Below, piece by piece: positions 1-12,109 of a DNA stretch of 64,000 nt. The translations under genes were made by a program, and so were the position numbers. Source of the DNA: Chiua virens (lineage: Eukaryota; Basidiomycota; Agaricomycetes; Boletales; Boletaceae); the NCBI GenBank assembly GCA_019787685.1, contig JAHNUO010000027.1, positions 310,001 through 374,000 on the forward strand. The letters are read 5' to 3'. Within the stretch, counting starts at the first letter, position 1, and the number at the start of each line of letters is the position of its first letter. The notes beneath the pieces are model-generated. The model was not told where the DNA came from and searched no databases. It was given only the letters and a program-made list of their open reading frames with translations.

Positions 1-718
1 CCCTCCTCTGTGTTCTGTGCATGACTACGGTCACCAAAGCTGTACTCGGGGAAATTAGTCTTCAAGGAAGACACAGCTATATTGCATGGTGACTCAATTT
101 ATCACCATGTTGTTACATCTCGGGAATCATTCCAGCTATCGACATGTGAATCCATAGTACCGACTTCTGGAAGACGTTTCGATCGGTTCTGTAGGGAGAA
201 CAGAGCATCACATATGCAATCCTTGGATGCTAGGCTTTGTGGTGCCTGTTCGTGTCCCTTTGACTTCATTTCAATCATTGTGATATCTTGTTGCTATTCA
301 TTGCCACAGAAATTCGTCGGCGCGTGTGCAGCCCACTGCAGAAAGCTACAGGATTGATTGATGATTGTCCCTAACTCCCTCTATTGCTGGCGGGTGCGCG
401 TCCTCCTGCTCAATATCGCACAGTAACCTAACCTGTTGCCGTCCGTCATTACAACCAGCAGTCATCCAGTCCACTCTCCAGGCCCAGATCGTGAAGGCAC
501 CATATCGTTCTACAGCCCCTTCTAGGTACCTCACATATCGTGTGAGGAACAAGATCGCGAACCACGGGGATGGACCACCGCGAACTTGAAGGTCTATGAC
601 ATGGCACTGTACTATGGCACTCGAACGGTGGTACGGTTGCGAGGATGGCACTCGAGTTGTGGCTGAACTCTTCTAACAGGATTGCGATTATGCCTCATAG
701 ATCGCTGTGGTTCTCAGA
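1..718. other. Upstream region of laccase 1
   Basis: No gene is supported here. On the minus strand, bases 1-60 correspond to the first exon of the candidate gene found next to laccase 2 (24147-24505), but here its start codon reads GTG. The rest is diverged promoter and spacer sequence shared with 23610-24060. Short open frames on both strands have no protein-like continuity. Confidence 0.5.
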
Positions 719-726
719 TATAAGAG
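719..726 (+). promoter_or_regulatory. TATA box of laccase 1
   Basis: TATAAGAG lies 52 bp before the laccase ATG. The other laccase copy has TATAAAAG at the equivalent place (23601-23608, minus strand), so the element is conserved between the two paralogues. Confidence 0.6.
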
Positions 727-777
727 AAGCACAAGCAGCCCATTATCGTTCGGTACAATCCCCCAGTAACATTCGAG

Positions 778-2898
778 ATGTTTTCCTTGTCGCTCCTTGC
801 GTTTTCCGTCTTCTCTTTTTCTAATGCTTTGTCGATCCCAAAAACGTTGGCGACGACCAACACGACCAGCGTCACATCGAGTCCGAGTCCGACGCTGGGT
901 CCTATAAGCCAACTCAATATTGTGAACGCGAACATCGCACCTGACGGATTTAGTAGATCGTGAGTTAACATTGATTTCTACTTCTGAATGCATTGCTGAT
1001 ATTCCTCAGAACGGTCCTTGTCAATGGCGTTTACCCTGCACCATTGATTTCAGTCCAGAAGGTAAGATCACGATGAGAACCAGACCACGTGCTCATGTCC
1101 CCCAGAATAATCAACTTACCCTTGAAGTTGTCAATCAACTCACAGATACCACCATGGATGTAGAAACCAGCATCGTAAGTCATTCTGCTAGTATTTCCTT
1201 GGTTTCAGATCCATATTTTTAATGCACTTCCCAAAGCATTGGCACGGAATCTTTCAGCAAGGAGGAACAAACTGGGCTGATGGCGTTTCCTGGGTTACTC
1301 AGTGTCCAATTCAGCCACAGAAATCGTTCCAGTACCAGTTCAATGTAGGCAGCCAGACTGGAACGTACTGGTACCATTCACATTATTCGGATCAATACTG
1401 TGATGGACTTCGCGGCCCACTGGTTATTTATGATCCTCAAGACCCTCTCAAATCCATGTATGATGTCGATGACGGTACGTTCCCATGCATGTTTGCAGTA
1501 CCTGATGCTGAAGCGGCGAATAGCTTCCACGGTTATAACACTCTCAGATTGGTGAGTGAACCATTATGTGACCAAGGTTTGGGGCCAACCCGTGTTTAGG
1601 TACCATACGTCGTCTCTCCAACTCGGCGAAATCCTCGGAGCAGTGACTGCAAATTCGACCTTGATCAACGGCCTTGGCCGCTACGTCGGTGGCCCAGCAA
1701 CCCCGCTCGCAGTCGTCAACGTCCAGCAAGGGTTACGCTATCGCTTCCGTGTCATTGGGTTGTCCTGCGATCCTCAATTCAACTTCACGATTGATGGCCA
1801 CCGGATGACCATAATCGAAGCAGACGGGAATGAAGTGCAGCCCGTACAAGTTGATTTCTTGCCTGTCCTTGCTGGTCAACGTTACTCGGTGGTGGTTACA
1901 GCAAACCAGACAGTTGGAAACTATTGGATTCGCGCTAGTCCGAACGGTAACTCGACCGACAATGGTATTAATTCGGCCATCTTACGATACAATGGGGCAC
2001 CAAACCAGGATCCTACGACGACAGCTGGCCCGTATCAACTCGCATTCAGTGAGACTAACCTTCACCCGTTGACCAATCCAGCAGCTCCTGGGGTCCCTGG
2101 ACCTGGAAAAGCGGACGTAAACTATGTGCTTGCTCCTGGCCAGAACGCGACAACTAAATTTTTTACATTCAACAATCAATCCTTCGCCAATCCCCCCGTC
2201 CCTGTACTCCTCCAGATTCTCAGTGGAACCACACAAGCTTCACAGCTGCTGCCAAATGGAAGTGTTTATCAACTCCCCGCGAACAAGACTATAGAGCTAA
2301 GCTTCCCCGACTCTGGGGCAGCACCCGGGGGTCCCGTAAGTGTTGCGTTAGTAAAACGTTGGTCCAAGCTGACTCTTGCACTTCAGCACCCTATCCATCT
2401 GCATGGCGTATGTGACCCACTTTGACTTGTTTCGTCTTTGTTCATCAAATATCTTCTCACAGCACTCCTTCTCCGTTGTGAGGTCTGCGGGTTCGACTAC
2501 TTACAACTACGCGAATCCTGTCCGCCGCGATACCGTGTCTATTGGCAATTCGACTACAGATAATGTGACGATCCGTTTCACCACTGATAACCCCGGTCCT
2601 TGGTTCCTTCACTGGTGAGTAGACTGTTCAAAGAATCCTAGACTGAGTCGTAACAATTCACATTTCACCTTCTAGCCACATCGACTGGCATCTTCACCAG
2701 TGCGTTCAATTCGATGCCACTGACCTTGGTTTGTAGAGCTGACTCCCGTCTCTAGCGGATTCGCCGTTGTCATGGCTGAAGCCACGGATCAAGTAGCTAC
2801 GGAACAGGTTCCAGGTACGTCATTCCTTGCTACCACAACACCGGGGAGATTGATCCCTTTTCACCACAGTCGCCTGGAATCAATTATGCAGTAGTTAA
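778..2898 (+). CDS. LCC: Laccase (secreted multicopper oxidase), copy 1
   Basis: Laccase oxidises phenols and aromatic amines and reduces O2 to water; it is secreted and typically serves lignin or humus breakdown, pigment or detoxification. The sequence supports eleven exons: 778-959, 1010-1061, 1106-1174, 1237-1474, 1524-1551, 1600-2335, 2387-2407, 2463-2614, 2676-2699, 2756-2814 and 2870-2898. The start gives a signal peptide ending near SNALS. All four copper signatures are present once spliced: HWHG...WADG (exon 4), [17 protein letters not shown] (exon 4), HPIHLHG (exon 7) and HCHIDWHL (exons 8-9). The residue ten after the type-1 Cys is Phe, as in high-redox laccases. The loop after HWHG is one residue longer than I expect, and L3 has Ile instead of Phe. 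The C-terminus is short, ending WNQLCSS. Several introns are in frame, so naive reading frames hide the exons. Inverted paralogue at 21418-23551. Confidence 0.93.
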
Positions 2899-3178
2899 AC
2901 CGGGCAATCATGCCCGCGGGTGTAAAGCAGTGCGACGTGCAAACGTGGCTCTCGGCTTCGCGTCGTTTCCTCAGCCCAGCGGCGTTTTCCTCTAACTGGA
3001 TATTTATTTCAGAGTCTCGTCATAACATTCCTTGAAGGACTCGAATATTTTTTATGGTACACCTAATTTTTGGATGCTTATTGCATGACCTATAGCAGTC
3101 TAATGTAGCGTATTTTTATTTATTTTCATTCCTATCTTTCTGGGATAATATGCTGTAGTCTGTAGGGTACTAGTTGGG

Positions 3179-3832
3179 CTAATTGCTTTCCTTCCCGTGT
3201 GCTTGAGGCACGATTAGCAAACGTTGCCGTTCAACTCGAAGGAACGTAAAGAGTGAATAACATGTGAGGAACCACTTGCAATGATCATTCCGCGAAGATA
3301 CAACACACGAGTATACGAAGTACAAGAACTCTCCTCGGCAGCCCATGGTCCCGCATGAGCAGCCGATGTAGTAGCTTCCTCTGTGAATGCGCCCGTCCCA
3401 GCCCAAAGGTCTATACATTCCGTGCGTACATGTCGACCACGATCCGGTGACAACTTCGGGGTAAATCAAAGACCCTGACAACAAAACGCGTGAGCTCACG
3501 AAAAGGCAATTGAAAGGCATACAAGAAGCAAGAATCAGAGAGTCGTTGATGTCAGTGACGCAGCAGAGACCGTAAGGCTGCAACTGCGTCAGGTCGACTA
3601 AGAGGTGCCAGTTGTGGTTGAATGATACAACGCTCATCATAATGTGCAGAGGAAAGTAGTGGAACTTACATCCATGAAAAACGGCGTCGAGAAACGCTAC
3701 GACGTAGGTAGAAAACTTCTCAAGCTCATAAAGGCCGAGTATTGAAACGGAGATTGAAAATATCCCTTCGGCCCGATCGACTTTGTCACGGGCGGCAAGT
3801 TCTGCCATGGGAGGGCCTCGAGGGTCAGGCAA
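3179..3832 (-). CDS. Possible small gene, function unknown
   Basis: I do not recognise this protein. A plausible first exon starts at 3832 (MPDPRGPPMAELAARDKVDR) and runs to a GTAAGT donor near 3672. It joins to an exon beginning FDLTQLQPYGLCCVTDIND, followed by a second GTGAGC donor near 3498. The rest, down to about 3179, is open in more than one frame. The evidence is only the donor and acceptor match and an ordinary amino acid composition. It could equally be a fragment or a chance open frame next to the laccase 3' region. Confidence 0.3.
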   Translation of the reverse strand: MPDPRGPPMAELAARDKVDRAEGIFSISVSILGLYELEKFSTYVVAFLDAVFHGCKFHYFPLHIMMSVVSFNHNWHLLVDLTQLQPYGLCCVTDINDSLILASCMPFNCLFVSSRVLLSGSLIYPEVVTGSWSTCTHGMYRPLGWDGRIHRGSYYIGCSCGTMGCRGEFLYFVYSCVVSSRNDHCKWFLTCYSLFTFLRVERQRLLIVPQAHGKESN

Positions 3833-4320
3833 AATGCTCGAGCTTAGTACATACTCAAGGGTTGATGGTGCGACAAACCGATTTGACTATTACTTATATG
3901 AAATTGCTCGAGCCAATATTTGGTCCGTTCGCTACTAGTACGACAGACTCTAACATCACCGTGGTCCAATCCATGACGCCATACTAATGCGCACGATTAG
4001 ACAGTAAGGTGGTCAAAACAAGAGCCTGATGAGCAACGTGCGAAAGGAAAGGAGGATCACAGATTGAACGATGTACCTTTGCATACGTTGAACTTGCAAA
4101 GCGGCACCACGTGCACTCGTGAATCCCCCATGGACTATATTTGAGCCACTCTTGTCCACCCACGTCTCTCGACCATCTCTCATGTTACCCACAAGCGCGA
4201 GAGAACCAGTACCAGCGCAACGCGGGGGGAAAGATTCAAGAGCCCGAGGAATCCCGTGACACCAGCGGGATCATGAATACTGGAGAAAACATGCACGACG
4301 AGGCGTAGCTAGTTCCGCGT
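3833..4320. other. Spacer without a recognisable gene
   Basis: There is a short plus-strand frame at 3742-3987, but it overlaps the minus-strand candidate and shows no motif. Nothing else is seen. Confidence 0.4.
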
Positions 4321-5560
4321 CTTCCGTTCCCAAGTCGATCTCTTTGGTGAGCGCGGGAATCCACCTGGCGTCCAGTTGAAGTTGCAGGAAACGGAGTGTT
4401 TGGCGAATGAAATGAGGCTATGTAGAGTGGGACCGTCCTTAACAGGGGCTATTACCAAAATGCGCCACATGTCGTCTTCCAGGGAGAAGCGTTCTAGCAT
4501 AGGCCATGTGCATGTCATAATCAAGATATCGCAATTGACTGCAATGAGGCTTGCCACACAGACCTTGAGGTTATGAATGCACAGGATTCACAAAGCTTCC
4601 AGTCGTTATCGAGGATTTCCCGGTAAAACTTGATCCACATCTTCTGAAGTGACGGCGCATGGTCCGGCGGCGTGGATAGTCTCCTGAATCCGAATGGCCA
4701 ATGGTAAATAGCAATAGAGCCTTTTGATTTATGCATTGCGTGAAACGTAACATGAACGTCCATCATGTGATCAGGATCTTCACATATCCCGTCGGTCAAC
4801 CGATCTGCAGTGACCCAATTGGCACGAGATATTCTAGGGCCTGTAAATCGTCCTCTTGAAGAGGGCGTACAATCTTTTGAATGTATTGACAAATAGATCA
4901 GATCGGTATTACCGATGCGCATATCAAGTGTTTCAAGATTTGGATGGGACTGAATGACATGTTCCAACAATGGGATGATGCATATGTCAGAAATTAGAAT
5001 GCGAGCACAAAGGCTCATTGACAAAGCAAACTTGAAAAGAGTGTGGCAGACGTACCTGAGGGTATCTAGATGCTTTTGGAAGGTCCAGGACATGAGACGA
5101 AGAGTCTGTACGTGAGACATGGAGAGAGAGAGAAGTGGAGGCGTCGGATCACCGAGAATGCAACAACTTGTATCTTGGCCACTTCGGGTCCGCGTTGGTA
5201 GCGGACGTGGGCTACGCATTGTCCTGGGTCGTTGGCAAGAAAGGGGAGGTAATGACTGGCATTGAATGATCATCACCACTGGTGGAGGGTGTGCCAGACT
5301 GGGAAGTGACACCAACAACTCGATCGTCTTCCGATTCGCCCCACAACACTGGCAGTCACTGCGGAAACACGGGTACCTCCACAATAAGCCTGCGCATCAC
5401 GGTGATCCACACGCTCGCCGACGGCGCGGTCTATTGATCGCTCAAGGTCATCAATGGTGTCCACTTCGAGCTTTGTGAGATGTGAGATGCATACCGCGAC
5501 CAACCCAGACGGAAGTGGAGCGCGGGTGAATAGCGCTTTGACCGGTCCAGCACTCCACAT
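4321..5560 (-). CDS. F-box/LRR-like hypothetical protein (approximate gene model)
   Basis: Minus-strand frames show leucine-rich segments of the kind found in the large agaricomycete F-box/LRR families: LPSGLVAVCISHLTKLEVDT (around 5500), HVQTLRLMSWTFQKHLDTL (around 5110) and LLEHVIQSHPNLETLDMRIG (around 4950). The last reads like one LRR strand-helix unit. A GTACGT donor falls right after KHLDTL. The F-box itself is not visible, and the 5' and 3' limits and splicing are uncertain. Such proteins normally link substrates to SCF ubiquitin ligases; here that is only inferred from the LRR-like pattern. The gene may be partial. Confidence 0.4.
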
Positions 5561-5851
5561 TGGATGGTAGACAAACACAAAGCAACCGATTTCCAGATTC
5601 GGAGAGTGTGGAACGTGGATGAGTGTACCATGTGTAGACAGACAATAGAAATTGGAGTGCAGAACATACCCGCATTGTTACTCGCGTGTGGACCAGACAT
5701 GCTATAAAATGCGACCAGTCTGTGGTTGGAAGCACAAGTTTCTCTCAGAGAAAGTTCTGCCTTAACCACAAACCCATCACATTTATAATAGGTCAGTCAC
5801 CATCTCTTTCACCCCGTAGATCTCCAGGCCTCACTTCTTGATTTCAGAAAC

Positions 5852-6211
5852 ATGTTCTCCGAGTCTTTCCAAATCCAATCCGAATCCATATACACCCTCA
5901 TCCCTGACGCGATGATTCTGAAAATGGATACAGAAGCCATTCGGGCCCTCTCCCGCATCTCTCTGCTAGAGCTCGCCGTGGTACGTAGCCATAGTCTTCC
6001 TTGTGACGAGGCTGACATTGTGTAGTGCAATGGCATTAAGATTGCCAATAAGAAAAGGGAAGACATAGTGGATGACCTCTTGTTCGTGCAAAGAATAACA
6101 AGGAAAGCCTTCGCCAACATGGTGGTAACATCCACACCCGAGGAGCTTCGTGTACTGGCCGAGACATTTTATCCGAATGTGGATGGTCTGCCTCTGAGAT
6201 CGGACGAGTAG
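5852..6211 (+). CDS. Small SAP-like domain protein (two exons, 104 aa)
   Basis: Exon 1 (5852-5980) and exon 2 (6026-6211) join across a 45 nt GTACGT...TAG intron to give a 104-residue protein. Around the junction it reads LSRISLLELAVCNGIKIANK followed by KREDIVDDLL. This fits the SAP pattern (helix, turn with Gly, then a Lys-rich second helix), a motif usually used to bind DNA or chromatin. No second domain is visible, so the role is unknown. An upstream untranslated intron ending at about 5846 is possible. The stop overlaps a potential GTAGGT donor, so the protein could be longer. It reads away from the F-box-like gene to its left. Confidence 0.45.
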
Positions 6212-7846
6212 GTTTCTGATGGACAGTGAAGAATGTGTATGAAGGCAGGCGGGTGGGTACACTGTTTTCGTTCGTCTGTACGATGGACATGAGGACTGAC
6301 CATCGATCTAGTAGGGGCTTTCTTTCCGAGCTCCGTGTAACGAAGCGGGAGTGGCATGCGATACGCTATATGTTGTCCTTTGCCGGCGAGAGCTCCGAGT
6401 CTTGTACAGTAGTGCAGTAAATGTCAACATTCGGTTTGTATGAGAGTGAAGGAGAGACAAAACTACCACTGAGATTAGTTCGATCCTACTAAGAGCACCG
6501 TGAAAACAGGTACAAACAATTTGATTACTTCAGTACTCAACGGGTGGTCGTAGATACGCGCAGGAAGATGAGATTGAACGTGAGCATGACACAACAAGTC
6601 ACAGTGGGCGTCCGTGGCCAGTAAACAAAAGTGAATTGCCCAGACCCGTCCATCCTCGACAGGCAAACGAAGACTTTTTTTTTGAAAACAACACGGTGTC
6701 GATGAGGACGTCTCACAGCGTACATGCCTCCTCTCCTTCCCATACCAAGAACCGCTCGACGCCACTACTGAAGAGATTGTGGAGCGGTTTGACAAGTTTG
6801 GGAGGACGACGAGGTGAGCACAAGGTGAAGCTGTATGTGACCGAGGATGGATCGTTAGGGGCGAGACGTTATTGGTGTATTTCATGGGACGTCGGTGATC
6901 GATACTGGGAGAACCGGCGATGGTGATGAAGGTCGGAAGTGACAGACTTCGTGGTGATGTAGTGTGATGTACTAGGACAGTCTGAAGATTTGTACATTGA
7001 CATCGTTCGGCGGACACTACTCACCAACGGGGCATGTGTACGAAGTCCAAAATATCCCTGCACGTTCCGCGAACGAACCTTTTGTGCGGCTTGACACTTG
7101 TTCGATGTGCAAGTATACGTATATTAGTGCAACTACGCTGTCAATCTGAAATGGAGGGAGCAAGCCCGTTGCGTCCTACCACCATTATTGAGACGGACAG
7201 CTTATTTGCGTCCTCACAAGGACCATCACTAACATCAAGTATCTCCCAACTTGAAGGAAAACCTCTTCGAGGGACTGAGTGCACCAAAGGATCGAAATAG
7301 CCGGGATGGAGAAAGAACGCAGATCCTAGCCAATGCTGCAATACCTGGATAACCACCCTTCGTGGCAAGAACAAGCTCGAAATTTCGAGTAGGATCTCCG
7401 CCATATCCAGACAACGGCCGAGTCGTCTTGGTTCAGCTCAGTCTAGGTGTCTGAGCGTAGTCAGCGGGAGGCGGCGAATCGAACGGCTCACCCGCCTGGT
7501 GCTTATTTCTCGCAGGGATTCTTACCGCGTGGGCTTCGGAGCTATGAATTCACAGCACGCACGCACAGATTTCCTCGTGTTCCTCCTCTAGCTAGATGAA
7601 GTTGTGGATGCAGTCTCCGAAGGTGATCAGTCCTCAGCATTCGAACAAGTGGGTCCTCAAGTCATCACCTAAGATGCGAACATTCAGTGCAGAAGAAGCG
7701 ACAGCTAAAAAGTCCATCAAGACGCGATCATACAATGCCATTGCTAACGTAGATGTGGACCAGCCATCCCAAACAACAGAAGAAAATTGTTAAAAAGCTC
7801 CCAAAGGTCGCAAGCCGTTCGGAACGACATGCTTGCGACTTTGCGA
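6212..7846. other. Region without a supported gene
   Basis: Several open frames exist on both strands (for example 6475-7017 minus and 7141-7404 minus). None shows a domain, good splice continuity or repeated motif. A short plus-strand run near 6736-6812 (FPYQEPLDATTEEIVERFDK) looks protein-like, but I could not extend it. It may be the remnant of a gene. Confidence 0.35.
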
Positions 7847-10800
7847 CTACTTTTCCCAAACCTGTAACAATTCGATATGGATATCCTCCACAGAAGTCAG
7901 CTTGCGTTCGGACACAAAGATCGCGTTGTCTGTGGCCACTCTCCTGTATCGTTGATTGGACTGTTCCGCGAACAAGAGTGCTCTGAAGCCCTGTTCGAGG
8001 TGCACGAAGAGTTTCAATGCCTGCATATGTTTGTCCTTTTCGTGACGACAGATTTTAGGGAGCAGATCGCAGATCCATGGATATACGAGGAGTACCCTTC
8101 CCTGTGGAGGAAACGAGGTGCTCGTAGTTTCAAAGACGACGTTCCCGAGGGCCGCCGAGTTGGCGACGTATGTATTCCCTTGTGTGGAGTCGAGCTTGGT
8201 GATGATGACAGGAATCGTGATACAGGGGAGAGCGAGCCGACCATTCGAGAAATGTAGCTGTGAATCAAGAAAAGAGATATCGGAGGAATGTTGCCAGTTC
8301 GGAAACATAGTCCGTAATTCCGAAACCCGGCTGTCCATCGCACCCTTTGCGACGTGTTTTGGTTTGAATGGATCTTGGCTGTAGACGGAGATGTGGGCTG
8401 GGAGAGAGTTATTGAACCTGGATGGTTCCCCAGTCCAATCAAGGACAGAAATTGCCCTTTTTCCATCCACGATCTTTTGCAGCAGGAGTCCAAGCGCATC
8501 TTCCGCATCGCGGGCAATGTCATCTTCTAGCTCGATACCGAAGATCCCAATGAGAGAGTACGCAATGTCCACTCTGTATTTTGCTGTGCGAGTGGAGGCC
8601 AGACGGAGCCTTGTGCGCACAGAAGGCTCATCCGACCCTGGGTCGAAGTTAACAAGTGCACCTAGGGGGATGACAAGAGCACGCTCCAATTCTTGGATGA
8701 TCTCCGGAGATTCTTTGTGATTGAATCGTCGGTCACCGAGATATAGATGCCATTCTCGATCGTAGAAACGGATGACTTTGGGAGCGAGGAGTTCCTGCAG
8801 CGTCCAAGCACGCGTCATCCAACGATTGTGTGTCAGCTTGAGTTTAGAAGAGTCGCCTCGATCCTTCTCGGGTACACGTGCGAGGAGTACAAGCGTTACG
8901 ACCGAATTACGGTACCATCTGTACATGGAGCGGATTGATGGCTTGAACAGTTCCATGTTCTTCTTATCGATACAACACGTGTCACTCCATGACCAACGGT
9001 AACCTTTGCTGCCATCTGGTCGCGGGAGTTCGCAAACTGTTGTGCAGAATTGCTTCAACTTGTCGTTCTGGGGCGATGAAGAGAGGTCATAAACTGTAGT
9101 TTCAGAGACAAGGTCGAAAGATGGCTCGTCGTCCCCTTCCCATGTATGCGAGAACATGACGTAGGAAAAATAGTCTTCCACCGCGTCTTTCGCTTGCCTT
9201 TCGGCCTGTCTCTTGTCCCGCACCTGAGACATCGACGTGACTAGCTGGTAATAGGACTCGTCGTCTTTGAATAGGTTTCTTCGCTCCTTCCCATCACAAA
9301 GACGGCCGCGACTCGGACCATTTTGGACATTGATAAGTACGAATGGTGATACTTCGAAGAAAGCATTGATTTGTTCGTCGATTATTTCAACCGTTTGAGA
9401 CGGTAGAGTGTATCGATTTCGTAGGGCTGCCTTGCAATCAGTGCCTGTTTTGGCGATGAATCACAAGAACTCACACGACACATCTGAACCATCAAACGTC
9501 GTGTTGTTTGAAAAGATCTCGTTCAATGAGCTGACCGCTTGTCGATATTTCTTCGAGCCCACCAGGGCGATATATCTCCTTTCGTGTCCCCATGCGCATG
9601 CCGGGTCCCTCTGGATTACCTAAGAGATGTTTCAACATTGTCCTGCAGCAGAGCGAGGATAGACCGTACTGCCTCTGCGTCCCTCAAAGCATCATCGCAT
9701 TGTCCGATGGCCACTTCTCCCATGCTGCGCTTCAGCAGAAGACGAGAAACCCGCGGACGACACTGAGAGAACGCGGTCAACCTATCTTCCATCGGCTCAG
9801 TCGTCACATCAGCTAGCGCGTCCCTACCACCCGAAGTCTCCGGTGATAAAATGCCTTTTGGTGTGAATCAATTCACTCCGGCCCATGAGGTAAGAGCGAC
9901 CACACTCACCCGAATAACGACCGACAAGGGCCAGCGCCTCGGTGTACCAATCAATTGCCTTCCCGCACTCCCCGAGACACATCGTTCGATCCCCGAACAT
10001 CTCTAAAATCAACGAGATTATCACTCTCGTAGCAGTTACGGGAGACAAACACATACCGCTAAGCAAACTAAGTTGTTCCCTTATCGCCTCCATCTCTTCG
10101 CTAAGATCGAGTTGCTCCACGAAACGACCGTCCTTGACCCTCGGCGCGAGACCCAACGCGAACAAGGTCTGATATCTGAGTGAATGAATCACAAGCATCA
10201 AACCATCAGGGTCCCAATCAAGCATCTTTCAATGAATGTCAGGGCATGTCTGAAGATAGCACGGAGTAACTCACAAGGCGGCTACCCCTCCATTCTGAGA
10301 TTTGGTGGAATAGATCGAGATTGGAAATGGGCTCCAGACGATCGAGCGCTTTACGGTAGGTATCCCGAGCTATGCAATGTCCTGCAGAGAGAAGGTGGTT
10401 CTGCGCCTGCACGGATTATAATCATAGTACTTCGATTCACAAGGGTTTCAAAGAACGCTTACCTTCATCAATAGATTCATCGGTGGAGCGTCATGGATAT
10501 TAGGTTTATACTCTCGCTCACAATATTCGATGATGGACTAGATGGGTAGCAGGTATAGCTTTGCGGATGAGGTCTGCAAGCGAAGCAACGTACCTCATCC
10601 CATTCGACAAAGCCTTTGACATGGTGCTCAAACACAGCTGTCGCTTCCCAGAGTCTTGCTTGCTGACGCAGTGCAACACCATCCATGATACAAGATAACA
10701 TCGTGAAACGATTATCTGGCTACAGTAGGGAGGATCCTCAATCCAGAGCAACAGCGTGAGCAGCTGGTCAACATACACATTCGGTTGCCTTGCATTTTGA

Positions 10801-10872
10801 GCCATGCTGATCCTCGGTCGTGTTCGACGATGTTGTCTGGGCTTCCTTTATTCCATTTCGTGCTTGATCCAT
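7847..10872 (-). CDS. TPR-HET protein (heterokaryon-incompatibility family)
   Basis: The C-terminal 461 codons (9232-7847) are one open exon with a HET domain: YVMFSHTWEGDDEP, then WSWSDTCCIDKK, SMYRWYRN, WMTRAWTLQELLAPKVIRFY, then the agaricomycete-type continuation NHKESPEI and AYSLIGIF. HET domains trigger cell death after non-self recognition. The upstream exons, joined through short introns, give TPR-like helical repeats: KAIDWYTEALALVGRYSGEC, then LKRSMGEVAIGQCDDALRDA, then YIALVGSKKYRQAVSSLNEI, leading into SRGRLCDGKERRNLF and the HET start. A 49 nt GTGGTA...TAG intron near 9780-9828 restores an apparent frame break. A second break near 9615-9640 needs a very short intron or is a real frameshift. 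The Met at 10872 is one possible start, but reading continues from the WD40 exon upstream, so this may be the C-terminal half of a fused gene. Confidence 0.75.
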
Positions 10873-10999
10873 AAACTGTGCCGGACGTCTGATGAATGAA
10901 AAGAACGACTCGAAGAAGTTGGGTTGCCGCTGCCTTGCGACAAAAATAGTGGAGAGATGAGAACGACAAAATCACGAATGGAAGGTGCAGACAACCTAC

Positions 11000-11978
11000 G
11001 TGGACGTGGCAAGATGCATCGACAACAGCAGAGACGGCGCAGATGGAAAACGAGTGGTCCTCTCCACCGTAAACGAAGTAATTGTCATCTGGAGACACGG
11101 CGGAGGTGGACACATCACAGCGGCGAAGAGAACGAAGGGGATTGGACGTGGGAATGTCCCGCATATCCCAAACATCGAGAGTGCATCCCTCCGCCGACGC
11201 AGAGATGACGTACCGACCATCGTTGGATACGCAGAGTAAGGTGACAGGGGTCGGCTGAGTGTTTGCTACAAGGGAAAAGCGTTGAGTTGAGATGTCGAAA
11301 ACTCTGGTTGACCCTCTGAAACCTCCAGTGAAGAGATGGTGACCATCCAGGGACCATGCGAGCGACCATATCGATTGATTTTCAGTGGGGATAGACACTA
11401 GCTGGTCCCCCGAGCGAGCGTTGCAAATCCGAACTGTACAACCGTCTTGGCCAGCATGAAAGTAGGCAACTGCGAGGCGACCGCCTCGAGGAGAAAACTT
11501 GACCGAAGATATGGGTATTGTCAACGAATTCTGAGGTCCTAAAGGTCCTAGAAGACGTTTCATTTCCTTCATACACCACACAAATACCAACCCATCATTG
11601 GACCCGCTTGCGACGCGTGACGAGTCTGAGGCTATGTCTAGGAATGTGATTTCCTTCGTATGACCCTCCGGGTCAGCAGGTGTTCCCAGTGGTTCTTGGG
11701 CTTTCTCCACGTCCCAGAATACCACTCTCCCATCTTTTCCGCCGCTCACAACCCACTTTCCATCCCTGGAAGCAGCTATGGCAGTCACAACGGCGCGATG
11801 TTCCAACGGTGGGCCAACAGTGATTCCGTCGGTCCCGGTCTTTTTCCATATGTAGACCTTAGTGTCGGTCTTGAAAGCCACTGCCAAGCGTTCTCCGCCC
11901 GGAAGTAACGCTAATGACGAAACGGGCCCTCTTTCATCAACTTGAGGTAGTTTAAATGTATTTCCCGACGCTTTTGAT
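11000..11978 (-). CDS. WD40 seven-blade propeller, probably the N-terminal part of the HET gene
   Basis: One long minus-strand exon encodes seven WD40-like units, including SLALLPGGERLAVAFKTDTK, AIAASRDGKWVVSGGKDGRV, SVKFSPRGGRLAVAYF, SLAWSLDGHHLFTGG and CVSNDGRYVISASAEG. WD40 propellers are protein-binding platforms, and in fungal NLR-type proteins they sense non-self. The exon ends CHVH at a GTAGGT donor (10994-10999). Using an acceptor just before 10875, it continues in frame with the Met at 10872 of the TPR-HET region, and no terminator or promoter-sized gap lies between. Upstream, the acceptor at 11979-11980 leads to a short exon ending near 12020 whose best frame meets a TAA at 12025-12027. 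The true N-terminus is therefore unsettled, and the gene could be damaged there. Confidence 0.7.
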
Positions 11979-12109
11979 CTGTATTGACAACAGAACCATG
12001 AAGCTTAGCAAGTGCTTACGATCTTTAGAGCGTTGATGCTTTGTGGTGGTTAATCTCCTGTTCAAGGAGTCGTTTGCAGGGAGCACTTACTGTACAGTGA
12101 CACAAGTAG

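Larger units (their letters stand above)
1..3170. repeat. Left arm of a ~3 kb inverted segmental duplication
   Basis: This stretch is homologous, in inverted orientation, to about 21240-24190. The match can be followed through the far upstream region (bases 20-130 match the complement of 24060-24180), the promoter, the whole laccase gene and part of the 3' region, where both copies share the block around 'gagtctcgtcataa'. The 3' flank is interrupted by copy-specific stretches. The arm starts at or before base 1, so its outer limit is unknown. Confidence 0.85.

Noticed and set aside
3214..3453. Minus-strand frame near the laccase 1 3' end as a separate gene
   Set aside because: It lies within the candidate gene at 3179-3832 in a different phase and shows no motif.
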